Assembly: GCA_016707445.1 (NCBI GenBank)
Contig: JADJHR010000002.1
Span: 62,001-126,000 of the forward strand
From: Rubrivivax sp.
Lineage (GTDB): Bacteria > Pseudomonadota > Gammaproteobacteria > Burkholderiales > Burkholderiaceae_C
Direction of reading: 5' to 3'
DNA length: 64,000 nucleotides
In this document: one piece after another, positions 9,683 to 18,359 of the stretch
How the letters are laid out: each line of letters begins with the position of its first letter
Numbering within the stretch: position 1 is the first letter of the stretch
The notes under the pieces: model-generated
The model's database searches: none
What the model was told of the DNA's origin: nothing
What the model saw: only the letters and a program-made list of their open reading frames with translations
Program-made: the position numbers and the translations under genes

Positions 9683-10739
9683 AGCTCGGCCGCAGCCGTC
9701 GAAGCTGCTGTCGCTGGTGTCGCCGCTGCTGGCGCTGGTGCTGACGGTGCTGATTGGCGTGGCGCTGTTCGTGCTGCTCGGCCAGAACCCGCTGCGCGGC
9801 CTGCAGATGTTCTTCGTCGAGCCGGTGAAGAGCTTGTACGCGTTGTCCGAGCTGTCGATCAAGGCGACGCCGCTGGTGCTGATCGCGCTCGGCCTGGCAG
9901 TGTGCTTTCGCTCCAACGTCTGGAACATCGGCGCCGAAGGGCAGTTCGTGCTCGGTGCCATGGCCGCGGGCTGGGTGGCGATGCAGGCCGGACCGGAGCT
10001 GGCCTGGATGGGCCGCGGCATCGTGCTGCCCATCCTGCTGGCCGGCGTGCTGGGCGGCATGGCCTGGGCGGCCATCGTCGCGCTGCTGCGCGACCGCTTC
10101 AACGCCAACGAGATCCTGGTCAGCCTGATGCTGGTCTACGTGGCCGAACTGCTGCTGTCCTACCTGGTCTACGGGCCCTGGAAGGATCCCAAGGGCTACA
10201 ACTTTCCACAGACCATCACCTTCGACGCGGTGACCCAGGTGCCACGCCTGCTGCCCAAGCTGCGTGCCAACATCGGCACCCTGATCGCGCTGGCCGGTGT
10301 GGGCGCGTTGTGGATCTTCATGTTTCGCATCTACCGCGGCTTCGCGCTGCAGGTGGGTGGCCTGGCGCCGCTGGCGGCGCGGTATGCCGGCTTCTCGTCG
10401 CGCAGCGCGCTGTGGACCACGCTGCTGCTGTCGGGCGGCCTGGCCGGCCTGGCCGGCGGGCTGGAGGCCGCCGGACCGCTGGGCCAGCTGACGCCCTACG
10501 TGCCGGCCGGCTACGGCTTCGCCGCGATCATCGTCGCCTTCGTCGGCCGGCTGCATCCGGTCGGCATTGTCTTTTCGGCGATCTTGATGAGCATGTTCTA
10601 CATCGGGGGCGAACTGGCGCAGTCGCGCCTGGGCTTGCCGAAGTCGTTGACCGGGGTGTTCCAGGGCCTGCTGCTGTTCACGCTGCTGGCCTGCGACACG
10701 CTGATCCATTACCGACTGCGATCCGGCAAAGGGAAGTGA
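9669..10739 (+). CDS. BMP-type ABC transporter permease 1
   Basis: This 356-residue integral membrane protein is of the branched-chain/ribose permease type. It shows about eight to nine hydrophobic segments and the family motif 'RSNVWNIGAEGQFVLGAMAA', followed by 'RFNANEILVSLMLVYVAELL'. It overlaps the ATPase gene by 14 bases. It pairs with the next permease to form the membrane channel of the purine/nucleoside importer. Confidence 0.93.
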   Translation: MLRLEARPQPSKLLSLVSPLLALVLTVLIGVALFVLLGQNPLRGLQMFFVEPVKSLYALSELSIKATPLVLIALGLAVCFRSNVWNIGAEGQFVLGAMAAGWVAMQAGPELAWMGRGIVLPILLAGVLGGMAWAAIVALLRDRFNANEILVSLMLVYVAELLLSYLVYGPWKDPKGYNFPQTITFDAVTQVPRLLPKLRANIGTLIALAGVGALWIFMFRIYRGFALQVGGLAPLAARYAGFSSRSALWTTLLLSGGLAGLAGGLEAAGPLGQLTPYVPAGYGFAAIIVAFVGRLHPVGIVFSAILMSMFYIGGELAQSRLGLPKSLTGVFQGLLLFTLLACDTLIHYRLRSGKGK

Positions 10740-10740
10740 C

Positions 10741-11660
10741 ATGGAAAGCTTCGCCTTGCTCATCGCCGCCACGCTCAACGCAGGCACCGTGCTGGCGCTG
10801 GCGGGCTGGGCTTGTTGATCAACGAACGGGCAGGCATCGTCAACCTCGGTGCCGAGGGCATGATGCTGGTGGCCGCGATCGCCGGCTTTGCCGCCACTGC
10901 CACCACCGGCAGCGACTGGCTGGGCTTTGCCGCCGGCATGGGTGCCGGTGCGCTGATGGCGGCAGCCTTCGGTGTGCTGGTGATCTGGCTGAACACCAAC
11001 CAGTACGCCACCGGGCTCGCGCTCAGTCTGTTCGGCAGCGGCTTCTCGGCCTTCGTCGGCATCGGCTTCGCGCAGGGCAAGCTGGGTGAGCGCGCCTCGT
11101 TTGCCGTTCCCGGGCTGGCCGACATCCCTTTTGTCGGCCTGGCGCTGTTCCGCCAGCATCCGATGGTGTACGTGGCGATCGGGGTGGCCGCGACGCTGGC
11201 CTGGTTCCTGTACCGCAGCCGTGCCGGCCTGGTGCTGCGTGCGGTGGGTGAATCGCCCGAGTCAGCGCACGCACTGGGCTACCCGGTGCGCCGCATCCGG
11301 CTGGCCGCGGTGTGTGCGGGCGGCGCTTTGTGCGGGCTGGCGGGGTCGTACCTGTCGGTGGTCTATTCGCCGCTGTGGATGGAAGGCATGGTCGCCGGCA
11401 AGGGCTGGATCGCACTGGCGCTGACCACCTTTGCCACTTGGCGACCGGCCCGTGTGCTGCTGGGGGCCTATCTCTTCGGCGGCGTGACCATGCTGCAGTT
11501 CTACCTGCAGGGTCAGGGTGTCGAGGTGGCCAGCCAGTTCCTCAGCATGCTGCCCTATGTCGCCACCATCGTCGTGCTGGTGCTGATCTCGCGCAACGCT
11601 GATTTCATCCGCATCAACATGCCGGCGTCGATCGGCAAGCCGTTCCATCCGGGCGCCTGA
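10741..11660 (+). pseudogene. BMP-type ABC transporter permease 2, broken by a one-base deletion
   Basis: The ATG at 10741 follows the permease 1 stop immediately and encodes a normal N terminus ('MESFALLIAATLNAGTVLAL'). The frame then stops at a TGA at about 10816. From about 10806 the neighbouring frame continues with 'INERAGIVNLGAEGMMLVAA' to the end at 11660. Adding one C to GGCTGG at 10804-10809 restores one uninterrupted protein of about 306 residues. The rest of the gene is intact and the operon is otherwise complete. A sequencing or assembly error is therefore at least as likely as a real mutation. If the mutation is real, the importer would lack a permease. Confidence 0.9.
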
Positions 11661-11713
11661 TGCGCGCCAACTGATAATTCGACCCCACACTTTCAACCCA
11701 GGAGCGAGATTCC

Positions 11714-12883
11714 ATGATCCAGCCGTCCAAGCGTGCGTTGCTCAAGTTCACCAGCCTGTCCGTCGTCGCTGCGGCCACGGCTCTGGTCGGCTGCAGCAAG
11801 AAGGAAGAGGCACCGGCCCCGGTGGCCGCGGCGCCGTCGGCCCCGGCCCCGGCCCCGGCGCCCAAGCCCGAGCCGCTGAAGATTGCCTTCGCCTACGTCG
11901 GCCCGGTGGGTGACGGTGGCTGGACCTTTGCGCACGACAACGCGCGCAAGGCGATGGAGAAGGCGTTCGGCGACAAGATCGTCACCAGCTACGTCGAAAA
12001 GGTGCCCGAGGCGGCCGATGCCGAGCGGGTGTTCCGCGACATGGTCGGCCAGGGCAACAAGCTGATCTTCGGCACCACCTTCGGCTACATGGAGCCGATG
12101 CTGAAGGTGGCCGCCGACAGCAAGGACGTGAAGTTCGAGCATGCCACCGGCTACAAGCAGGGCGACAACATGCGCACCTACGACAGCCGCACCTACGAGG
12201 GCGCCTACATGGCCGGCGTGATCGCCGGCGGCATGACCAAGAGCAACACGCTGGGCGTTGTCGGCTCGATCCCCATCCCCGAGGTCATCCGCAACATCGA
12301 CAGCTTCACGCTGGGCGCACAGAGCGTGAACCCGAAGGTGAAGACCAAGGTGGTGTGGGTCAACACCTGGTACGACACGGCCAAAGAGACCGAGGCCGCG
12401 CAGAGCCTGATCAATGGTGGGGCCGACGTGCTGTTCCAGAACACCGACAGCTCGGCCGTGCTGCAGACCGCGGGCAAGAACAAGAAGTGGGCCTTCGGCT
12501 GGGACAGCGACATGACGGCCTACGCGCCCGAGGCCCACCTGGCCAGCGCCGTCATCAACTGGGTGCCGTACTACACCAAGGCAATCGGCGAAGCGCTGGA
12601 TGGCAGCTGGAAGGGCGGCGGCCACACCTGGTGGGGCGTGAAGGAAGGTGCGATCGACATCGTGTCGATCAACGACAAGGTGCCGGCCGAACTGAAGGAC
12701 AAGCTGGAGAAGGTCAAGGCCGGCCTGAAGGACGGCAGCTTCGTGATCTGGAAGGGCCCGATCGTCGGCCAGGACGGCAAGCCGGTGCTGAAGAAGGACG
12801 AGCTTGCCGACGACAAGTTCATGAGCGGCATCAACTTCTACGTCAAGGGCGTGGAAGGCAAGTTGCCCAGCGGCGGCAAGTAA
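11714..12883 (+). CDS. BMP/PnrA-family substrate-binding lipoprotein
   Basis: This 389-residue protein is an extracytoplasmic purine/nucleoside receptor of the Bmp/PnrA family. A signal peptide ends in the lipobox LVGC with Cys27, followed by an Ala/Pro-rich linker to about residue 55. The mature domain opens with 'LKIAFAYVGPVGDGGWTFAH', typical of the family, and includes 'MAGVIAGGMTKSNTLGVVGS'. It closes the guaD-transporter operon. A perfect hairpin lies just downstream. Confidence 0.95.
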   Translation: MIQPSKRALLKFTSLSVVAAATALVGCSKKEEAPAPVAAAPSAPAPAPAPKPEPLKIAFAYVGPVGDGGWTFAHDNARKAMEKAFGDKIVTSYVEKVPEAADAERVFRDMVGQGNKLIFGTTFGYMEPMLKVAADSKDVKFEHATGYKQGDNMRTYDSRTYEGAYMAGVIAGGMTKSNTLGVVGSIPIPEVIRNIDSFTLGAQSVNPKVKTKVVWVNTWYDTAKETEAAQSLINGGADVLFQNTDSSAVLQTAGKNKKWAFGWDSDMTAYAPEAHLASAVINWVPYYTKAIGEALDGSWKGGGHTWWGVKEGAIDIVSINDKVPAELKDKLEKVKAGLKDGSFVIWKGPIVGQDGKPVLKKDELADDKFMSGINFYVKGVEGKLPSGGK

Positions 12884-12909
12884 GCCGCATCACCGGACGC
12901 ATGCGTTCG

Positions 12910-12938
12910 GGCCTGACCCGGCGGTGCCGGGTCAGGCC
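12910..12938. terminator. Hairpin between convergent bmp and diguanylate cyclase genes
   Basis: GGCCTGACCCGG is followed after five bases by its exact reverse complement, a 12-bp stem. It lies 26 bases after the receptor gene stop and covers the stop codon of the opposing diguanylate cyclase gene. There is no U-tract on either strand. A bidirectional terminator or mRNA 3' stabiliser is the likely role. Confidence 0.7.
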
Positions 12939-13951
12939 GCGATCACGCGGTCGCGGCCTGCGGACTTGGCCCGGTACAGCGCTGCGTCGGCGCTGGACAG
13001 CAGCGATGCCGCGTCGTCACCGGGGCGCCAGGCGGCCACACCGGCCGAGACCGTGACCGTCATCTCGACGGTCTGCGTGCCGCGATTGCGCAGCCGGATC
13101 CCGCGCGTGCGGCTGCGCAGCGTCTCGGCCACTTGCAGCGCCTTGCTCAGCGAACTCGCGGGCAACAGCACCGCGAATTCCTCGCCACCGTAACGCGCGC
13201 AGGTCATGTCCGGCTCGTCCGGCACGCTGCGCAGCACCGCGCCCAGGCCCTCGAGCACACGGTCGCCCAGTTGGTGACCATGGGTGTCGTTGACACGCTT
13301 GAAGTGGTCGATGTCGAGCATGATCAGACAGTGTTGGGTGCCATTGGGCGGCGGCGTATGCAGCATGTCCTGCAGCTTCTGGTCGAAACCGCGCCGGTTC
13401 AGCACGCGGGTCAGCGGGCACAGGATGGCCTCTTCGCGCGTGCGCAGCAGGTCGGCGCGCAAGCCGTCGATCTCACGCTGGCTGGCGCTGACCTGCTGCT
13501 GCAGGGTCTGCACCGAGTCGCGCATGGCCTGCGTGCTCACGCGGGCCGACTGCACCTGCTGCGCCAGGTCGGGGCTGGATTCGGCGCTCAGCGCGCCGCT
13601 CAGGTCGGCCAATCGATTGCCGAAGGCCCCAGCGGCTTCGCCGGTGCGGGCGGCCGATTGCACAATGTCGGTCATCACGCGCTGCATGTCGCCCTGGATG
13701 CGCTGTGCCTGGTCGATCCCGACCTCGGCCACATGTGCGGCGTACAGGCGTACCAGCACCGCGTCGTCCAGGCGGGGCGAGGCTTTCAGCGCTTCTTCCA
13801 GCGCCGCGCTCAGGCGCGGATTGATGCCGGCGGCGTGCTCGTAGAACACCGCGAAGCTCATCGGGTTCAGCGGTGCATCGTGCGGCGCAGCCAACGCCAG
13901 TACCTGGCGCAAAAGCGCAACGCTTTCGTCTTTGTTTTGTGAGTAGCGCAT
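12932..13951 (-). CDS. GGDEF-domain diguanylate cyclase
   Basis: The protein has 339 residues. The first 160 are helical, ending in a probable coiled coil ('QTLQQQVSASQREIDGLRAD'), with no transmembrane segment. The C-terminal GGDEF domain has the active-site motif GGEEF in 'ARYGGEEFAVLLP' and 'DIDHFKRVNDTHGH' for metal and substrate binding, so it should make cyclic di-GMP from two GTP. The RxxD inhibitory site expected just before GGEEF is absent (Glu and Met stand at the two positions), so product inhibition by that site is unlikely. It is a single gene facing the purine operon. Confidence 0.93.
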   Translation of the reverse strand: MRYSQNKDESVALLRQVLALAAPHDAPLNPMSFAVFYEHAAGINPRLSAALEEALKASPRLDDAVLVRLYAAHVAEVGIDQAQRIQGDMQRVMTDIVQSAARTGEAAGAFGNRLADLSGALSAESSPDLAQQVQSARVSTQAMRDSVQTLQQQVSASQREIDGLRADLLRTREEAILCPLTRVLNRRGFDQKLQDMLHTPPPNGTQHCLIMLDIDHFKRVNDTHGHQLGDRVLEGLGAVLRSVPDEPDMTCARYGGEEFAVLLPASSLSKALQVAETLRSRTRGIRLRNRGTQTVEMTVTVSAGVAAWRPGDDAASLLSSADAALYRAKSAGRDRVIAA

Positions 13952-14056
13952 GTTGATCGCTGCTGCTTCGGCATGGGGCCGAGGAGCGCTGCACTTGTTG
14001 TCGGCAGCCAGGCGGCAGGACTTGAGCTCTCCCGACAGGGTTTCTCGCCCCCGCAG

Positions 14057-15307
14057 TCAGGCAGCAATGCGCACCGGCAGGCGCGTGAAGCCGCGCACGA
14101 AGGTCGATCGCACCCGCACGGGTTCGCCCACCACCTCGATCACCGGGAAGCGCACCAGGATCTCTTCCCACAGGATCTTCAGCTGCATCTCGGCCAGGCG
14201 ATTGCCCACGCAGCGGTGGATGCCGAAGCCGAACGACAGGTGCTGACGCGGACGCGCGCGGTCGACGATGAAGTCGTCGGGGCGCTCGATCGCGGTGTCG
14301 TCACGGTTGCCCGACAGGTACCACATCGCGACCTTGTCACCTCGTCTGATCAGCTTGCCGCCGACCTCGCTGTCGGCGACCGCGGTGCGCCGCATGTAGG
14401 CCAGCGGGGTCTGCCAGCGGATGATCTCGGGCACCAGGCTGTCGACCAGCTTGGGGTTGGCGCGCAGCTTGGCCCATTGCTCGGGGTGCTGGTGCAGCGC
14501 CAGCAGGCCGCCGGTCATGCTGTTGCGCGTGGTGTCGTTGCCGCCCACGATCAGCAGCACCAGGTTGCCCATGTACTCCAGCGGCGTCATGTTGCGCGTG
14601 GCCGGGTTGTGCGCCAGCATCGACACCAGGTCGTTGCCCGGGGCCGCGTTCACCCGCTCGTTCCACAGACGCGTGAAGTAGCCCAGCATCTTGCCCAGTT
14701 CGGCCATGCGTTCGGCCGGGTCCAGCGCGTCGGGGTTGATGCGCTTGTTCATCGTCGACACGTCGGACCACCAGGTCAGCAGCCGCCGGTCCTCGACCGG
14801 AAAGTCGAACAAGGTGGCCAGCATCAACGTGGTCAGCTCGATCGAGACCTTGTCCACCCAGTCGAAGGTCTCGCCGCGTGGCAGGCTGTCCAGCACCTTG
14901 ATCGTGCGCTCGCGGATCAGCGCCTCCATCGTGGCCAGGTTGGCCGGCGCGACGATGGGCTGCACCGCCTTGCGCTGCTCGTCGTGCTTGGGCGCGTCCA
15001 TCGCGATGAACATCGGCAGCTGTTCTTCGGGCGGCGGGTCGAACAGCGTGATGCCGCCGTAGCCCCATTCCGACGAGAACAGCGCCGGATGGGTGTCGAC
15101 ATGCATGATGTCCTGATAGCGCGTGATCGACCAGTAAGGCCCGGCCCAGGGGCTGACCGCATGGTGCACCGGGTCGTCACGGCGCAGGCGTTCGAAGTAG
15201 GGCAGTTCGACGCCGTCGGCGAAGTACTGGACCGTGGCCGGGTCGAGCTGGTCCAGCGGCATGCTGGCGGCGTGTTCGCGGGCGGCGGCAAGGGCAGGCG
15301 TCATCAT
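14057..15307 (-). CDS. Cytochrome P450, CYP153-like (terminal alkane/fatty acid hydroxylase type)
   Basis: This 416-residue soluble P450 has the I-helix motif 'GGNDTT' (255-260), ExxR 'EIIR' (294-297) and heme ligand Cys366 in 'FGFGIHRCVGNRLAE'. Family-level signatures recalled for CYP153 are 'LLIVGGNDTTRNSM', 'WQTPLAYMRRTA' and 'MWYLSGNRD'. CYP153 enzymes hydroxylate the terminal carbon of alkanes, fatty acids or cyclic hydrocarbons with electrons from a 2Fe-2S ferredoxin, and such a ferredoxin is encoded immediately upstream on the same strand. No ferredoxin reductase is nearby. Start may be either of two adjacent ATG codons. Subfamily and substrate are inference. Confidence 0.85.
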   Translation of the reverse strand: MMTPALAAAREHAASMPLDQLDPATVQYFADGVELPYFERLRRDDPVHHAVSPWAGPYWSITRYQDIMHVDTHPALFSSEWGYGGITLFDPPPEEQLPMFIAMDAPKHDEQRKAVQPIVAPANLATMEALIRERTIKVLDSLPRGETFDWVDKVSIELTTLMLATLFDFPVEDRRLLTWWSDVSTMNKRINPDALDPAERMAELGKMLGYFTRLWNERVNAAPGNDLVSMLAHNPATRNMTPLEYMGNLVLLIVGGNDTTRNSMTGGLLALHQHPEQWAKLRANPKLVDSLVPEIIRWQTPLAYMRRTAVADSEVGGKLIRRGDKVAMWYLSGNRDDTAIERPDDFIVDRARPRQHLSFGFGIHRCVGNRLAEMQLKILWEEILVRFPVIEVVGEPVRVRSTFVRGFTRLPVRIAA

Positions 15308-15341
15308 CTTGACTTTCGTGTCGTGACGAGTTTTCAGCCGC

Positions 15342-15662
15342 TCAGTGCTGGCCTTCTGGCAAGGTCACCACGATGCCGTCCAACGCGTCGCTCATCGTGA
15401 TCTGGCAGGCCAGTCGTGAGCTGTCCTGCAGGCCGGCGCTGAAGTTCAGCATCTCATTTTCCTGGCTGGTTCGCGCACCGGACACTGCATTCCAGGGGGC
15501 GTCGATGTAGATGTGGCAGGTGGCGCAGGCGCATTGCCCGCCGCAGTCACCGTCGATGCCCGGCACGCCGTGGTCGGTGGCGGCGCGCATCAGCGTGGTG
15601 CCGGTCGGCACGTCCACCGCATGCCGGCGGCCGTCGAACGCAATGAAGTTCACTGTCGGCAT
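15342..15662 (-). CDS. 2Fe-2S ferredoxin of the P450 system
   Basis: This 106-residue ferredoxin has the cluster-binding pattern 'CGGQCACATC' plus a distal Cys in 'SRLACQITM', typical of adrenodoxin/putidaredoxin-like ferredoxins. The ATG at 15662 starts a protein of normal length ('MPTVNFIAFDGR'); the frame continues 27 codons further upstream, which I consider non-coding. It should pass electrons to the P450 encoded 34 bases downstream. The partner reductase must be elsewhere. Confidence 0.93.
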   Translation of the reverse strand: MPTVNFIAFDGRRHAVDVPTGTTLMRAATDHGVPGIDGDCGGQCACATCHIYIDAPWNAVSGARTSQENEMLNFSAGLQDSSRLACQITMSDALDGIVVTLPEGQH

Positions 15663-15752
15663 ATCGAGGGTCAGTGGTTCTGCGGCCGGAGGTTGAGGCC
15701 TGAATTCCCTGCCGTCCATGTCGAAAACCCGTGGCCGCACCACGCCGGTGCG

Positions 15753-16721
15753 TCAAAGCCCGCGCAGGAATTCGATCAGGTGCTGGTTGACGGCGTCAGC
15801 GCGCTCGCGCTGGATCCAGTGGCCGGCACCGTCGATCAGGTGGCAGCCGCGCAGCCCCGGCAGGGTGCGCGCAAAGGCGTCGATCTGCCCCTGCGACGCC
15901 GGAAAGCGCAGCACGTCGTCACGCGTGCCGGCGATGAACAGCGAGGGCTGGCGGATCGGCTGGCCACGCCAGGGCGACAGCAGCGCCGTGTTGCGGCGCA
16001 GGTTACGGTACCAGTTCAGGCCGCCTCGAAAGCCGCTGGCTGCAAAGGCCGCGCCGTAAACCGCCAGGTCGTCGGCGCTCAGCCAGGCCGGCAGTTGCTC
16101 GGGCTCACACGTGTTGGCCAGCAGGCCGCCGGCGCCCAGGCGGCCGAAGGTGCTGCGTGCCGACGCGTCGCCCGAGCCGCTGTAGTGGATGCGGCGGATG
16201 CTGGCCGTGGGGTCGCTTTCGAGCTCGGCTTCGGCCTGGCCCGGCGGCTGGAAGTACTGCATGTAGAAGTCATGGATGCCGGCCTGTTCCAGTGCGCTGA
16301 TGAGGTCGATGCGCCCCGGCGGGGCGTAGGGCACGCTCATGCCCACGACGGCGTGGAACAGGTCGGGCCGCAGCAGTGCGCAGTGCCAGGCCACGGCCGC
16401 GCCCCAGTCGTGGCCGACCACCACGGCACGCGTGTGCCCCGTCTCCTTGCCCAGCACCTTCACCAGGTCGACCATGTCGCCCACCAGGTGCAGCAGCGTG
16501 TAGGCCTCGACGTCAGCCGGTGCCTCGGTGCCGCCGTAGCCACGCATGTCGGGTGCGGCCACGCGGTAGCCGGCGGCGGCCAGCGCCTGTACCTGGTGGC
16601 GCCATGAGCAGGCCAGCTCGGGGAAGCCGTGGCACAGCAGCACCAGCGGGCCCTGCCCACTTTCGGTGACGCTCATGCGCAGGCCGTTGACCTGCAGGCG
16701 GCGCGTGGCAACGGCTGTCAT
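15753..16721 (-). CDS. Alpha/beta hydrolase, epoxide-hydrolase-like
   Basis: This 322-residue alpha/beta hydrolase has 'HGFPELACSWRHQ' (oxyanion region, the HGFPE hallmark of epoxide hydrolases), the nucleophile elbow 'GHDWGAAVAW' with Asp in place of Ser, and a C-terminal catalytic His in 'GAGHWIQRE'. Those features match soluble epoxide hydrolases, which open epoxides to diols through an ester intermediate. Haloalkane dehalogenase is a less likely alternative. Its position directly upstream of the ferredoxin and P450 suggests shared hydrocarbon or xenobiotic metabolism. Confidence 0.88.
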   Translation of the reverse strand: MTAVATRRLQVNGLRMSVTESGQGPLVLLCHGFPELACSWRHQVQALAAAGYRVAAPDMRGYGGTEAPADVEAYTLLHLVGDMVDLVKVLGKETGHTRAVVVGHDWGAAVAWHCALLRPDLFHAVVGMSVPYAPPGRIDLISALEQAGIHDFYMQYFQPPGQAEAELESDPTASIRRIHYSGSGDASARSTFGRLGAGGLLANTCEPEQLPAWLSADDLAVYGAAFAASGFRGGLNWYRNLRRNTALLSPWRGQPIRQPSLFIAGTRDDVLRFPASQGQIDAFARTLPGLRGCHLIDGAGHWIQRERADAVNQHLIEFLRGL

Positions 16722-16724
16722 GCG

Positions 16725-17450
16725 CTACACGTCCAGCGCCGCGATCGATGCGTAGCTGCTGCCGAGCCACATCTTCAGCCGCTGGCGTTCCATCAGGCCC
16801 AGGCCCGGGCCGTCGGCGCCGCTGCCATGGCGCGCGGCCCAGAAGCTGGCGTTGCGCGAATCGATCTTCTGCACCACTGCATCCTGCAGCTTCTTCAGGT
16901 CCATCACCTTGGCGCCCAGGCCGCGCGCGCGCTCTAGCTGGCCCGAGCGGTCGAGCTGGCCGAAATCGTCACCACGCAGCTGGTTGCGCACGATCACGTA
17001 CTGCAGGCGCTGGCCGAAGCGGTCGAGCAGCCGCGCCAGCAGGTCCACCGAATCTCGGCCCGAATCCATCACATGCCAGTAGTGCAGCGCCAGGCCCGAC
17101 AGGTCGGCCATGTCGAGCACGCCCGACTCGTCCATCCACTTGACCAGGCCGTCCTGGGTCTGCGCGGCCAGGTCGACCAGCACACGCCGCCCGGGCTGCT
17201 CGACGGCGGCTTCGATGATCGCGTCCAGCGCCTCGTAGCGATCGACCAGGGCCGGCGACGCGTATTCGGCATAGAAGCGAAGCAGCGAGCCGTGCGAGCG
17301 GTCGGTGTCGAAACCGACGAAAGGCAGGCCGTTGTCGATGAAGTACTGCGCCAGCAGCCGCGACACCATTGACTTGCCGACGCCGCCCTTCTCACCCCCG
17401 ATCAGATGGATGCGGGAGATGACAGGGTTGGTGATGGTCGGGATTTCCAT
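16725..17450 (-). CDS. ParA/MinD-like P-loop ATPase, orphan
   Basis: The protein has 241 residues. The N-terminal 'GGEKGGVGKSMVSRLLA' is a deviant Walker A of the ParA/MinD/ArsA class, followed by 'FVGFDTDRSHGSLLR' and 'VLVDLAAQTQDG'. No ParB, centromere or division genes are near, so partitioning is unlikely. Similar solitary proteins are often annotated as mobilisation or MobD-like, but function is unknown. I chose the ATG at 17450 because residues upstream look unstructured; the frame is open to 17486. It lies three bases before the epoxide-hydrolase gene and probably shares its transcript. Confidence 0.75.
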   Translation of the reverse strand: MEIPTITNPVISRIHLIGGEKGGVGKSMVSRLLAQYFIDNGLPFVGFDTDRSHGSLLRFYAEYASPALVDRYEALDAIIEAAVEQPGRRVLVDLAAQTQDGLVKWMDESGVLDMADLSGLALHYWHVMDSGRDSVDLLARLLDRFGQRLQYVIVRNQLRGDDFGQLDRSGQLERARGLGAKVMDLKKLQDAVVQKIDSRNASFWAARHGSGADGPGLGLMERQRLKMWLGSSYASIAALDV

Positions 17451-17596
17451 GGCACGGGGCCTTGCAGACGGTGGTGGGGCGGCCATTGTGCACAGCCCGA
17501 CCCGACCCGACCCGCCCTGCGCTGTGTACGGCAGCGCCCGCGTTTGGCCAATGCTCGGCCCGACTTCGGCAATGGGCCGGTGCGGCTGCTGCGATT

Positions 17597-18154
17597 TCAG
17601 GGGCTGGGCGCTGTCGGCGACGAATCCTCGGCCGGCGCAGCCTCGGCAGGGCGGCGCCGCGCGCGGTGGTCAGTGCCGGCCAGGTGCTCGATGCGGGCGC
17701 CCCGGCTGCACTGCCGGCAGACCAGCACCGGCACGCGCGAATGTGTGATCAGGCCGGGGATCACGCTGCCGGTCAGCAGCCGCATCACGGCGTTGCTGCC
17801 GGTCGAGGCCACCACGATCAGGTCGCACTGCAGGTCGGCTGCCGCCTGCGAGATGCAATGCGCATCGTCGGGCCCGGCGCTCATGGCCTTGCGCCAGCGC
17901 ACGCCGGCACGCTCGGCCACCTGGCCGGCCGTGGCCAGCAACTGTTCGGCATTGATGCGGGCCTGACGGTCGAACTCCTCCGAGGACGGCAGGCTGACCG
18001 CCGGCATCTCGGTGGCCGGCATCACGTAGGTCGGCAGCACAGCGTACAGCACGACCTCGGCGTCGTGCGCATGGGCCAGTGCCACGCCCTCGTCCAGCGC
18101 AAATTGCACCGATGGATCGGCGTCGACGACGATCAGGATACGGTCGTAAGCCAT
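17597..18154 (-). CDS. Universal stress protein (UspA family)
   Basis: This 185-residue single-domain Usp begins 'MAYDRILIVVDADPSVQFAL' and contains the ATP-binding signature 'GSNAVMRLLTGSVIPGLI', that is G-2x-G-9x-G-S-like spacing, near residue 125. A C-terminal Arg/Ala/Pro-rich extension of about 40 residues follows the core domain and looks disordered. Usp proteins bind nucleotides and act in stress survival. It is divergent from creA. Confidence 0.9.
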   Translation of the reverse strand: MAYDRILIVVDADPSVQFALDEGVALAHAHDAEVVLYAVLPTYVMPATEMPAVSLPSSEEFDRQARINAEQLLATAGQVAERAGVRWRKAMSAGPDDAHCISQAAADLQCDLIVVASTGSNAVMRLLTGSVIPGLITHSRVPVLVCRQCSRGARIEHLAGTDHRARRRPAEAAPAEDSSPTAPSP

Positions 18155-18359
18155 GGGGCCTCCTTGCAGTGCACGCCTTGCCAGCCACGGGCGTGGCCGG
18201 ATCGGGGACCAGCATATCGACAGCCCCTGCGTGGGGCAATCGGGTTCAGCGCGCGCCTTCGCGGCCCGCCTTGCGCTGCGTCATCATCGGTGCTGCCGCT
18301 GGCATACCGGCGCTGGCCCCCGCTGCTGCGATGCAGATTCTTCGATGAAAGGCGAATAC

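Noticed and set aside
9567..11159. 530-codon minus-strand open frame opposite the ABC permeases
   Set aside because: It is antisense to two recognisable permeases and contains low-complexity Gln/His/Arg sequence only.
11714..12883. Riboswitch or leader in front of the BMP receptor gene
   Set aside because: Only 53 bases separate it from the previous gene, and I see no purine-aptamer-like structure.
16725..17450. Plasmid or chromosome partitioning locus
   Set aside because: The ATPase has a ParA-like Walker A, but no ParB gene, no parS-like repeats and no replication genes are present.
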